A DNA stretch of 9,234 nucleotides from Paracoccaceae bacterium. GTDB taxonomy: Bacteria > Pseudomonadota > Alphaproteobacteria > Rhodobacterales > Rhodobacteraceae. The translations under genes and the position numbers were made by a program. Below are positions 1 to 6,043 of the stretch, piece by piece (within the stretch, counting starts at the first letter, position 1; each line of letters starts with the position of its first letter). The notes under the pieces are model-generated. The model saw nothing but the letters and a program-made list of their open reading frames with translations. It did not search any database and was not told the DNA's origin. The stretch covers positions 1 through 9,234 of the forward strand of contig DAOUQK010000124.1 of the NCBI GenBank assembly GCA_030625695.1. The letters run 5' to 3'.

Positions 1-368
1 CGCGAATTGGCAATTTCTGCCATCGACAGACCTTTGAGAAGGTGCCAACCGGTTTCAGACTCGGGACGGGTCAACCCGAGGTCGTCGAAATAATCCTGAA
101 CCACGGCTTTGAATTCCATCGAGGTAAGGCGGTGGATGGCAGCGGCCTGAGCCGTATCTTTGCTGGCGGAGCGGGCGTAGTGAACGCCCAGGAATGTGCC
201 CAGTATCAACCCCAAACTGGCGCCGATTTCAACAAACTCGCGGGTTTGCCAGCGCAGGGGAAAGGTTGGCAGGCCCAGCACCGAGGCCAGGACCTCCCAC
301 AAAAAGTATGACCCGCAAGCGACCTGAATGACGACCAGCCCCCAAATGACTGAGGGTTGTTTCAGCAT
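1..368 (-). CDS. Membrane-anchored LuxR-type helix-turn-helix regulator (partial, C-terminus off the left edge)
   Basis: An open frame starts at the ATG at 368-366 on the minus strand and runs off the window after 122 codons without a stop. The protein opens MLKQPSVIWG and has two likely membrane segments, residues about 7-27 and 46-64. A charged stretch follows, then residues about 90-122 (FDDLGLTRPE, LLKGLSMAEIANS), which match the start of a LuxR/GerE-type DNA-binding domain; the family pattern is 'LGLTPAE...LLKGLS..EIA'. The recognition helix lies beyond the edge. Small two-TM LuxR-type proteins of this form are common in Rhodobacterales, so I infer a membrane-tethered transcription regulator with unknown signal and targets. 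The ribosome binding site is weak (GCCCACCGCA before ATG), so the start is reasonable but not certain. A hairpin at 404-430 lies in its leader. Confidence 0.72.
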   Translation of the reverse strand, partial: MLKQPSVIWGLVVIQVACGSYFLWEVLASVLGLPTFPLRWQTREFVEIGASLGLILGTFLGVHYARSASKDTAQAAAIHRLTSMEFKAVVQDYFDDLGLTRPESETGWHLLKGLSMAEIANS

Positions 369-601
369 TGCGGTGGGCCTGAATCTGCGCGCGACCCCGT
401 GGTGTCCCTTGGGGTGCCCCTTGCAGGGACGGCTTTAAGTAAGGTCGTGAACGTCAGATAAGCCGTGACATCTAACGAGTTCTGATTGATTCTAGTCGGC
501 AATTTGGTTGGGTTTGTCCGGTTTAGTCGGGCGGGCTGGATCACTTATTCTTCTCCCAGCCTCGTGGGCCAATTAGTATTCTCAAATTAAGCCGTGTAGT
601 A
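369..601. other. Intergenic region between the regulator and the PepSY-like gene
   Basis: This 233-base stretch has no convincing gene. It holds the leader of the left-edge regulator and the 3' flank of the secreted-protein gene, both read on the minus strand. Two dyads are visible: GTCCCT/AGGGAC at 404-409 and 425-430, enclosing GGGGTGCCCC, and GGCTGG/CCAGCC at 534-539 and 556-561. Neither is followed by a T-run on the minus strand, so neither is a clear intrinsic terminator. Confidence 0.5.
404..430. repeat. Nested dyad upstream of the left-edge regulator
   Basis: GTCCCT at 404-409 is complementary to AGGGAC at 425-430, and the intervening bases include GGGGTGCCCC at 411-420, itself a short dyad. 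It lies about 36 bases upstream of the regulator's start codon, so it could be an operator or leader structure. Only the complementarity is observed; function is unknown. Confidence 0.3.
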
Positions 602-1198
602 TCAAAGCTTTGAATCAGTGCCGTCGCCAGAGGCGTCCCCATCCGTGCCAGTATCACCCACATCAGTATCACCCACATCAGCATCACCTGTGTCGGTATC
701 ACCTGTGTCAGTATCGCCGGTATCTGCCGTGGCATCGGTCGAAGCTGCATCTGTGTCGGTTCCGGGTCTGCCAGCAGTGTCCGTACTGTTGTCCGAGGAC
801 GCAGATGCTTGCTCAGCAGAAGACGCACCAACTGCACCGGCTTGGTTTCCATCTTGCCCCTGTGCCCGGCCCACAGACGTCATCTGCTCATTGCTTTCAA
901 GGCCACTCGGATCGGGGCTGGCAAATCTTGTGTCATTTCCAGGCAGGTTGAACAGGCTGTCATGCAGGATGTCGCCGCTGCGCCGGTTAAACACCACTTC
1001 GCGCAGAAATTCATCGTTGTGCGCTGTGACAAGAATACGGCCCAGCCATGTCTTGCTGATTTTGGTCACCGTAAACCCTTCGTCCTGCATGCGGGTTACA
1101 ACGTCAGTGGTGGTGGCGGCAACATCGGATCCGGCAAAGGCCGGGGTCTGCCAGCTTAGCAGAACACTTACCGAAATGATCCCAAGCCACTTTAACAT
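602..1198 (-). CDS. Secreted PepSY-like protein with acidic pentapeptide-repeat tail
   Basis: This 198-residue protein starts at ATG 1198, with a strong ribosome binding site (GGAGGG, about 5 bases upstream). Residues 1-22 form a signal peptide ending in PAFA before GSD, so the product should be exported. Residues about 30-82 resemble a small PepSY-like domain: a helix (VVTRMQDEGF), strands with TWLGRILVTA, then REVVFNRRSGDILHD, which echoes the family pattern 'RevvldpxtGeIlrD'. From about residue 100 the chain is low complexity. Residues 159-183 are five pentapeptides of the DTGDT/DVGDT type, and the tail is very rich in Asp, Thr, Gly and Ser with no Cys. I infer a disordered acidic tail, possibly cation-binding. 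PepSY domains are linked to protease inhibition or envelope processes, but the role here is unknown. Confidence 0.82.
   Translation of the reverse strand: MLKWLGIISVSVLLSWQTPAFAGSDVAATTTDVVTRMQDEGFTVTKISKTWLGRILVTAHNDEFLREVVFNRRSGDILHDSLFNLPGNDTRFASPDPSGLESNEQMTSVGRAQGQDGNQAGAVGASSAEQASASSDNSTDTAGRPGTDTDAASTDATADTGDTDTGDTDTGDADVGDTDVGDTGTDGDASGDGTDSKL
650..724 (-). repeat. Five tandem 15-bp repeats encoding D-T/V-G-D-T units
   Basis: Five consecutive 15-bp units run from 650 to 724 inside the PepSY-like gene. The two nearest its 3' end are identical (AGTATCACCCACATC on the plus strand at 650-664 and 665-679). The third and fourth (680-694, 695-709) differ from each other at two positions, and the fifth (710-724) is more diverged. 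Because the unit is a multiple of three, gain or loss of copies lengthens or shortens the acidic tail without breaking the frame. The identical pair suggests recent duplication or homogenisation. Confidence 0.85.
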
Positions 1199-1304
1199 TC
1201 AACCCTCCGAAAACGGGTCAAGAATACACGATACATGGGGCAGCCTGTCAATGCCTGCCCAAAGGATTACACGATTTGCGCTACTGAAACAACAACGCGC
1301 GCCA
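1199..1304. other. Intergenic region between typA and the PepSY-like gene
   Basis: This 106-base spacer separates the 3' end of typA from the start of the PepSY-like gene; both are read on the minus strand. It holds the GGAGGG ribosome binding site of the downstream gene. I see no strong intrinsic terminator after typA, so read-through is possible, and no unambiguous promoter. Confidence 0.45.
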
Positions 1305-3125
1305 TTATGACGCGATTTTGGAGGCACGTTTGCGCACATGCGGGTCCAGGTGGCGTTTGCGCAAGCGGATCGCTTTTGGCGTTACTTCGACCAGTTCGTC
1401 GTTGTCGATATAGGCAATCGCCTCTTCCAGCGAGAGGGTAATTGGCGTGGTCAGGCGCACCGCTTCGTCGGTGCCGGATGCGCGCACGTTGGTCAGTTTC
1501 TTGCCTTTCAGCGGATTAACCTCAAGATCGTTCTCGCGGGAATGCTGGCCAATGATCATACCCTGATAGATATCCGCCTGAGGGCCGATAAACATCCGCC
1601 CACGTTCTTCAAGGTTCCACAGTGCAAACGCCACTGACTGGCCGTTCTCCATCGAAATCAGCACCCCGGCGCGCCGGCCTGGAATTGTGCCTTTGTATGG
1701 TGCCCAATCGTGAAACACCCGGTTCAGCACACCAGTGCCGCGGGTATCGGTCATGAATTCGCCCTGATATCCGATCAATCCACGGGACGGCACATGCGCG
1801 ATAATCCGCGTCTTGCCAACGCCGGATGGCTTCATTTCGGTCAGAACGCCCCGGCGCACACCAGTAATCTTTTCAATTACCGAACCGGAATATTCATCAT
1901 CCACGTCGATGGTGACTTCTTCGATTGGTTCAAGTTTCTGACCGTTGACGTCGCGAAACAGCACCTGAGGTCGCGAGATTGAGAGTTCGAACCCTTCGCG
2001 GCGCATGTTTTCGATCAACACACCCATCTGCAATTCGCCCCGGCCAGCGACCTCAAAGGAATCGCCGCCGGGCGCATCGGTGACGCGGATGGCGACATTG
2101 GTTTCAGCCTCTTTCATCAGGCGATCGCGGATTACCCGGCTTTGCACCTTTTTGCCGTCGCGGCCCGCAAGGGGGCTGTCGTTGATGCCAAAGGTGACGG
2201 TGATGGTGGGCGGGTCAATTGGTTGTGCCTCAAGGGCCACGGTGACTTCGGGGGCGACGATGCTATCGGCGACGGTGGTTTTGGCCATGCCGGCAATCGA
2301 CACGATGTCACCCGCTTCGGCGACGTCAATGGCGGTTTGTTCCAACCCGCGAAAGGCCAGCACTTTGGAAACCCGGAAGTTTTCAATCAAAGTGCCGTCG
2401 CGCGACATGCCTTTGATGGTCTCACCCGCCTTAAGCGTACCACTTTCGACCCGACCCGTCAGAAGGCGGCCAATGAACGCGTCGTGGCCCAGGGTGGTGG
2501 CCAGCATGCGAAACGGCTCTTCCGTGCGCGATTGCTGCGCCGGGGCAGGGACGTGCTCGACGATCAGGTCAAACATCGCGCTCAGATCCTTGCGTGGACC
2601 GTCCAGTTCCAGATCGGCCCAACCCGAGCGTCCCGAGGCATACATGCTGGGAAAATCAAGCTGATCATCGGTGGCGCCAAGGTTGGCAAAAAGATCGAAA
2701 CATTCGTCCAGAGCGCGGTCGGGTTCGGCATCCGGCTTGTCGACCTTGTTCAGAACGACGATCGGGCGCAAACCCAGGGCCAACGCCTTGGCGGTGACAA
2801 ACTTGGTCTGGGGCATCGGCCCTTCGGCGGCGTCCACCAGCAGGACAACACCATCAACCATCGACAGGATGCGCTCAACCTCGCCACCGAAATCGGCGTG
2901 GCCGGGGGTGTCGACGATGTTGATACGGGTATCACCCCATTCAACAGAAGTCGCTTTGGCCAGAATGGTGATGCCGCGCTCGCGTTCCAGATCGTTGCTG
3001 TCCATGGCCCGTTCGGCCACCGCCTGATTGGCGCGAAACGCACCTGATTGTTTCAGCAATTCGTCCACAAGCGTGGTTTTACCGTGGTCGACGTGAGCAA
3101 TGATCGCAATGTTGCGCAGTTCCAT
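1305..3125 (-). CDS. typA: Translational GTPase TypA/BipA
   Basis: This 606-residue protein has the usual length for TypA/BipA, a ribosome-binding GTPase related to EF-G and LepA. It assists 50S subunit assembly and affects growth under cold and other stress. The G domain is intact: G1 at residues 10-17 (AHVDHGKT), the switch I region at 42-54 (DSNDLERERGITI), G3 at 72-76 (DTPGH) and G4 at 126-129 (NKVD). The middle has the EF-Tu-like barrel (FIGRLLTGRVESG), followed by EF-G-like domains (GRGELQMGVLIENMRREGFEL, and VPSRGLIGYQGEFMTDTRGTG with GRRAGVLIS). The TypA-specific C-terminal domain ends with the basic LRKRHLDPHVRKRASK. The start is at 3125-3123, with AAAAGG about 9 bases upstream. It is divergent from the secreted protein at 3328. 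It is a housekeeping gene with no evident functional tie to the formate dehydrogenase locus. Nothing is missing or frameshifted. Confidence 0.98.
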   Translation of the reverse strand: MELRNIAIIAHVDHGKTTLVDELLKQSGAFRANQAVAERAMDSNDLERERGITILAKATSVEWGDTRINIVDTPGHADFGGEVERILSMVDGVVLLVDAAEGPMPQTKFVTAKALALGLRPIVVLNKVDKPDAEPDRALDECFDLFANLGATDDQLDFPSMYASGRSGWADLELDGPRKDLSAMFDLIVEHVPAPAQQSRTEEPFRMLATTLGHDAFIGRLLTGRVESGTLKAGETIKGMSRDGTLIENFRVSKVLAFRGLEQTAIDVAEAGDIVSIAGMAKTTVADSIVAPEVTVALEAQPIDPPTITVTFGINDSPLAGRDGKKVQSRVIRDRLMKEAETNVAIRVTDAPGGDSFEVAGRGELQMGVLIENMRREGFELSISRPQVLFRDVNGQKLEPIEEVTIDVDDEYSGSVIEKITGVRRGVLTEMKPSGVGKTRIIAHVPSRGLIGYQGEFMTDTRGTGVLNRVFHDWAPYKGTIPGRRAGVLISMENGQSVAFALWNLEERGRMFIGPQADIYQGMIIGQHSRENDLEVNPLKGKKLTNVRASGTDEAVRLTTPITLSLEEAIAYIDNDELVEVTPKAIRLRKRHLDPHVRKRASKIAS

Positions 3126-3327
3126 GAATTCAGCCTTTTGAAGGGAGTTGGGCGCGCATACCCCGCCTTTGCGGGCATTACCAGAGAAAATGACGGATTA
3201 ACCTTGATCCGTGGGTTCCCGTGACAAAGCGCACCTAAAAGCACGCTTAATTCGTCCGATTGATGCCATAATTCTGCCCCTTCGTCAGCGCAGGTTCGGG
3301 CGCGATAGTCAAATACGGGAAAATCTT
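3126..3327. promoter_or_regulatory. Divergent intergenic region upstream of typA and the 180-residue secreted protein
   Basis: This 202-base region separates two divergent genes and must hold promoters for both if they are not transcribed from farther away. It contains a GC-rich hairpin (3162-3175) near typA. A CATAAT sequence at 3267-3272 could be a -10 element for the plus-strand gene, but I see no matching -35. Assignment as a promoter region rests on position, not on a clear motif. Confidence 0.4.
3158..3179. repeat. REP-like GC-rich hairpin in the typA leader
   Basis: CCCGC at 3162-3166 pairs perfectly with GCGGG at 3171-3175 across a 4-base CTTT loop. On the minus strand it reads ATGCCCGCAAAGGCGGG, which resembles the short 'CCCGC-loop-GCGGG' palindromes scattered between genes in many proteobacteria. 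It sits about 35-50 bases upstream of the typA start. I infer a repetitive extragenic palindrome from its form; copy number in the genome cannot be judged from this window. Confidence 0.4.
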
Positions 3328-3870
3328 ATGTTGAAATATCTGTTTGTGGTGCCTTTTGTGCTGGCCGCGGCCAGTGCCTCTGGTCAGGTCATGCCCAACA
3401 AAACCGGTGCCGGGTTCAACGAAGTTGCCACCTACCGGATGTTGCAGGTCGGACCTTTGCGCAATGCGAAGTCCAGACGGGCCGGCAACGGGCGTACGGG
3501 TGTTTCGGATGTGCCGGTGTTTTCGGCTAAGGCACAGGGCGTGCGTATTCGCCGCCTGACCCAGGAAAAAGCCTCGGGTGTTGCCATTCATCTTTCTGCG
3601 CCGGGTGGGATTGCCATGGGTGGTGTGGCGGTATTTGCCGGTGATGTGATGGGAACATTACGGATTGTGCGGTATGGCAAACATGTGTTTGGCGTGGTGG
3701 ATGACTTGCGCAAACCATTGCGCGGTGTGGGCCTGAACCACGCAGAGCTTGGCCGGTCGTTGACTGATCAAGTGACCCAGCGTACCGGTTGTACGATCAA
3801 CGGACCACCGCTGATGATGATAGGGCCGGGCCATCTGAACAAACTGTCGATCCCACTGGCGTGTAACTGA
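3328..3870 (+). CDS. Hypothetical secreted protein, 180 residues
   Basis: I do not recognise a named family. The start chosen is ATG 3328, with GGGA about 10 bases upstream, because it places a clean signal peptide (MLKYLFVVPFVLAAASASGQ) at the N-terminus. The same frame is open farther upstream, to 3211, but that extension is Arg-rich and would bury the signal. The mature protein is basic in its middle (residues about 45-80, with KSRRAGNGR and GVRIRRLTQE). It then has a Gly/Val-rich stretch (residues 84-126) that looks like beta strands. Two cysteines, C155 and C179, bracket the C-terminal segment and could form a disulfide after export; the chain ends IPLACN. It is probably periplasmic. A hairpin-rich inverted repeat begins 12 bases after its stop and may terminate its transcript. 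Confidence 0.75.
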   Translation: MLKYLFVVPFVLAAASASGQVMPNKTGAGFNEVATYRMLQVGPLRNAKSRRAGNGRTGVSDVPVFSAKAQGVRIRRLTQEKASGVAIHLSAPGGIAMGGVAVFAGDVMGTLRIVRYGKHVFGVVDDLRKPLRGVGLNHAELGRSLTDQVTQRTGCTINGPPLMMIGPGHLNKLSIPLACN

Positions 3871-3882
3871 CGTCTCGGGAGG

Positions 3883-3945
3883 CCGTAGGATGGGTTTTTA
3901 ACCCATCTTTGTTCCGGTTAGATGGGTTAAAAACCCATCCTACGG
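3883..3945. repeat. Perfect 26-bp inverted repeat with self-complementary arms; probable bidirectional terminator
   Basis: The left arm (3883-3908) and right arm (3920-3945) are exact reverse complements across an 11-base spacer. Each arm is also a hairpin by itself: GATGGGTT-TTT-AACCCATC on the left (3889-3907) and GATGGGTT-AAA-AACCCATC on the right (3921-3939). On the plus strand the left hairpin is followed by TTTGTT, resembling a weak intrinsic terminator for the gene ending at 3870. The element lies between two convergent genes (3870 and 3958), so it could serve both. GGATGGGTTTTTAACCCATC-type palindromes recur between genes in Roseobacter-group genomes as I recall them, so this may be one copy of a dispersed, REPIN-like family. 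Confidence 0.8.
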
Positions 3946-3957
3946 AAATTTGAAAAG

Positions 3958-4449
3958 TCAGGTATTGTCGGGCCCCGTACCACAACCGTCTCCGGTCAGC
4001 TGGATCAAATCGGCTTCTTGGCTTTCGATAATGCGGTAACTTTCATTCACCCCGGCGGCGGATAACTCGCGTGCCACGCTTAGCAACGTGTTGGCATCCT
4101 GCCCGTCGCACATATCAACCATGTGCTGCAATTCCTCCAGCGCCACCACCCGGGCCGCGTCCAGGTCAGGTGCGCCGTAGATTGACACGAAATGCTGCGC
4201 TAAACTGTCGGCCAGTACCTTGTATTCCTCTGGTTCAATCCGGGTCACAGCGGCAAAAGTTACCCGGCCATAGGTCTCAAGCCCCAGCCAGCCGTTAGAA
4301 AACGCCTGTCGCGCTTTGCCTTTCAGGTCGCCTTCGCCCCAGTTGGAAAACTCGAACCCACCCGAGATCACCCATTCGCCGGTTCGGGCGTGGCGGTGGA
4401 ACACCATCGTGTCACTTTCATCCAGATGAATGGCGCGGGCAAGGTTCAT
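3958..4449 (-). CDS. DUF6505 family protein of the formate dehydrogenase locus
   Basis: The protein has 163 residues. The start at ATG 4449 was chosen because it overlaps the stop of the upstream ligase-like gene by four bases (ATGA, 4449-4446), which indicates translational coupling. The frame is open farther upstream, but that part lies inside the ligase gene. Residues 1-33 (MNLARAIHLDESDTMVF, then GEWVISGGF) look like the opening of the DUF6505 family. The middle (FSNGWLGLETYGRVTFAAVTRI) and the helix-rich half from residue 72 also fit. There is no signal peptide, membrane segment or cysteine ligand set (only C114 and C156), so it is probably a soluble cytoplasmic protein. The biochemical function of the family is unknown. 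Its co-occurrence with formate dehydrogenase accessory genes suggests a maturation or assembly role. The family name is recalled, not searched. Confidence 0.82.
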   Translation of the reverse strand: MNLARAIHLDESDTMVFHRHARTGEWVISGGFEFSNWGEGDLKGKARQAFSNGWLGLETYGRVTFAAVTRIEPEEYKVLADSLAQHFVSIYGAPDLDAARVVALEELQHMVDMCDGQDANTLLSVARELSAAGVNESYRIIESQEADLIQLTGDGCGTGPDNT

Positions 4450-5192
4450 GTGTTTTTCTCCAACAAGGCCGTAAGCGGGATCAGCGTGGTATCGTCCCCA
4501 TCCCGCCGCAACATGGCAAAATTCGCGTCCGCTCCCATGAATGTGCCGCCCAGGTCCTTGCCGGCAACGCACATTGGCAGGCTTTCGCCCACCCCGTACA
4601 GCAATTCGCGCCATTCCCGGTGCAGGTTTTTCGCGTCCCCATCAACCAGATCGTTGACCCAGACCAAAGTATGACGCGCCCAGCCTTCAAGCAATTCCAG
4701 CGGCGACACTGCGGCGCAGCCTTCCATATACAGGCTGGTCTGATCGGGCGTATCACCCGGATCACCGTCGCCTTGGGGCAGCAGCCAGATATCGAATCCC
4801 ACCACCAGCCAGTCGGGCACCTCGTCCGGGTCACTGTGCGAGGAAGCCATGCGCAGAAACCCCGCCTTTGCCCCGTTCACCAGAATATTGCCATCCCAGG
4901 TCAGATGCAGCGCCACTTCGGGCGGGGCCAACCCACCAAAGGCGTTTTGAAACCCGGTGGCACAGGCGCAAAACACCTGAACCGCCTGCTCCAACGCAAC
5001 TTCGGGCGCAAAGGCAATCGCCGCGCGAAGACGTTCGGGGGCGATAGAATGCACTAATGTGCCTGAATCGCAGCCCAAAGCGGCAAGCCCGCGCGCCTTG
5101 GCAAATGGATCAATCGTGCCCGCAACCCGTTGAGGGGAAATCAGCGGTGGAAAATCGGGTTCGCGGTCGGCCTCGAACAATGGATCATTCAT
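4446..5192 (-). CDS. Biotin/lipoate--protein ligase family protein (degenerate BPL/LplA fold)
   Basis: This 248-residue protein resembles the alphaproteobacterial 'biotin/lipoate--protein ligase family' found beside formate dehydrogenase genes. Residues about 13-180 match the ligase-like core (FPPLI, LHLTWDGNILVNGAKAGFLRM split around residues 96-115, DWLVVGFDIWLLP, WARHTLVWVN). Residues about 200-246 resemble the small C-terminal beta domain (GKDLGGTFMGADANFAMLRR, then LIPLTALL). Where true biotin ligases have KWPND with the catalytic lysine, this protein has TWDGN (residues 98-102), and I see no GRGRRG nucleotide loop. Canonical adenylation of biotin or lipoate is therefore doubtful. It is coupled to the DUF6505 gene by an ATGA overlap. 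The ribosome binding site before ATG 5192 is weak. No signal peptide is present, so it is cytoplasmic. Related loci, as I recall them, often also carry a DUF6352 gene here; none lies between these two genes. Confidence 0.85.
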   Translation of the reverse strand: MNDPLFEADREPDFPPLISPQRVAGTIDPFAKARGLAALGCDSGTLVHSIAPERLRAAIAFAPEVALEQAVQVFCACATGFQNAFGGLAPPEVALHLTWDGNILVNGAKAGFLRMASSHSDPDEVPDWLVVGFDIWLLPQGDGDPGDTPDQTSLYMEGCAAVSPLELLEGWARHTLVWVNDLVDGDAKNLHREWRELLYGVGESLPMCVAGKDLGGTFMGADANFAMLRRDGDDTTLIPLTALLEKNT

Positions 5193-5281
5193 ATGCGGTA
5201 CTCGTGTATAATCGGATAAATCAGGGATTGACGAGGCAGATTTTCGGCCTCACGCTTGATCTTACCAAGCAGGGGAACAGG
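5193..5281. promoter_or_regulatory. Short divergent intergenic region between the ligase-like gene and the cytochrome fusion gene
   Basis: Only 89 bases separate the divergent starts at 5192 and 5282. The region must contain a promoter for the ligase-like/DUF6505 pair, unless that pair is read from the Fe-S gene promoter across the opposing cytochrome gene. TTGACG at 5228-5233 could be a -35 element for the plus-strand gene, but no good -10 follows at standard spacing. AGGGGA at 5271-5276 is the likely ribosome binding site for ATG 5282. Confidence 0.4.
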
Positions 5282-6043
5282 ATGAAACACTTCAGTATTG
5301 CGCTGGTCTGTCTGATCTTTGTTGCAGCAATACCCGCGCGTGGCGATCACAAAGACCTGAGCCTGTTGGTCGCCCCGGAACTGGACTCTTCTGGTCTGAT
5401 GGCATTCATTTTGCCGCGCTTTTCGCTGAAAACCGGCGTCAAAGTGCATGCCGAGCCGTTGGGCGGGGCATTCGCGTCTGGCAATATCATGCAGTTGCAA
5501 CCGGACACCGGTGCGCCGGCTCTGAGCGGGCAGGGGCAGACCTATGGCCTGACGCTGCCCGACAAGGGCGACAAAGCCGCCATGCGGTTCTTTGACTGGG
5601 TTATGTCCGATATCGGCCAGCGCACCATCAATCAGTTCGCCCCAAACGACACGCAGATGTTCACCGGTGCGGCCGACAGTGAAATTGTCGTCAAAGCGGT
5701 GGTGCCAACCGGCGACGTGTTGCGCGGCGAGTCGCTGTCTTATACCCATTGCGGGCGCTGCCATGTGATTGGCGCGCGCAACCGGATGAACGGCATCGGT
5801 TCGACGCCCTCTTTTGCCCTGTTGCGCGTTTTTGATGATTGGGAATATCGTTTTCGCGCCTTTTACGCGCTTAACCCGCATCCGTCGTTCACTCAGGTTG
5901 TCGGGGTTACCGCGCCGTTTAACCAGTCCCGCCCACCGCCTATTTCGCCGCTGTTGATGACCCAAAAGGAACTCGGCGATATCGTCGCCTTTACCGCAGG
6001 CATCCCGCCGGTCGATCTGGGGGCACCCTTGGTGCATCAGTGA
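5282..6043 (+). CDS. Exported c-type cytochrome with truncated TupA-like (tungstate-binding) N-terminal domain
   Basis: The protein has 253 residues, starting at ATG 5282 with AGGGGA about 5 bases upstream. Residues 1-21 are a signal peptide (MKHFSIALVCLIFVAAIPARG). Residues 34-64 (LDSSGLMAFILPRFSLKTGVKV) resemble the N-terminal lobe of tungstate/molybdate-binding TupA, 'DSGLLDxLLPxFExxTGxKV'. Residues 88-130 (YGL, RFFDWVMSDIGQRTINQF, MFTGA) resemble the TupA C-terminal region 'A+xFxDWLtSxeGQxxIxxF'. About 25 residues separate these blocks, where TupA has well over 100, so lobe II is missing. Residues 154-240 form a mono-heme cytochrome c domain: CGRCH (C157, C160, H161), GSTPSFALLR at 173-182, and a C-terminal helix (TQKELGDIVAF). 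The distal heme ligand is not certain (M169 and M226 are candidates). It probably acts in the periplasm as an electron carrier. Its 3' end overlaps the convergent Fe-S gene by 7 bases. Confidence 0.85.
   Translation: MKHFSIALVCLIFVAAIPARGDHKDLSLLVAPELDSSGLMAFILPRFSLKTGVKVHAEPLGGAFASGNIMQLQPDTGAPALSGQGQTYGLTLPDKGDKAAMRFFDWVMSDIGQRTINQFAPNDTQMFTGAADSEIVVKAVVPTGDVLRGESLSYTHCGRCHVIGARNRMNGIGSTPSFALLRVFDDWEYRFRAFYALNPHPSFTQVVGVTAPFNQSRPPPISPLLMTQKELGDIVAFTAGIPPVDLGAPLVHQ

Noticed and set aside
42..311. Plus-strand frame of 89 codons at the left edge
   Set aside because: The minus strand here encodes a coherent two-TM plus LuxR-type protein open to the edge, which explains the region better.
534..561. 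GGCTGG/CCAGCC dyad as a terminator of the PepSY-like gene
   Set aside because: The stem is only 6 bp with a 16-base loop and no T-run on the minus strand; chance is likely.
650..724. CRISPR-like array
   Set aside because: The repeats are contiguous 15-bp units without spacers and are in frame inside a coding sequence.
618..1310. Plus-strand frame encoding SPVSVSPV-type repeats
   Set aside because: This is the reverse-strand reading of the 15-bp repeats in the PepSY-like gene. The minus-strand frame has a signal peptide and a strong ribosome binding site; this one has neither.
2142..3047. Long plus-strand open frame of 301 codons
   Set aside because: It lies entirely antisense to typA, whose protein is unmistakable; composition is Gly/Arg/His-rich with no domain, as expected for a shadow frame in GC-rich DNA.
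3211..3327. N-terminal extension of the secreted protein upstream of 3328
   Set aside because: It would place about 39 Arg-rich residues before a clear signal peptide; ATG 3328 has a usable ribosome binding site.
5189..6037. Minus-strand frame of 282 codons opposite the cytochrome gene
   Set aside because: The plus-strand frame carries a signal peptide, CGRCH and family blocks; the antisense frame is Arg/Gln/His-rich without a recognisable domain.
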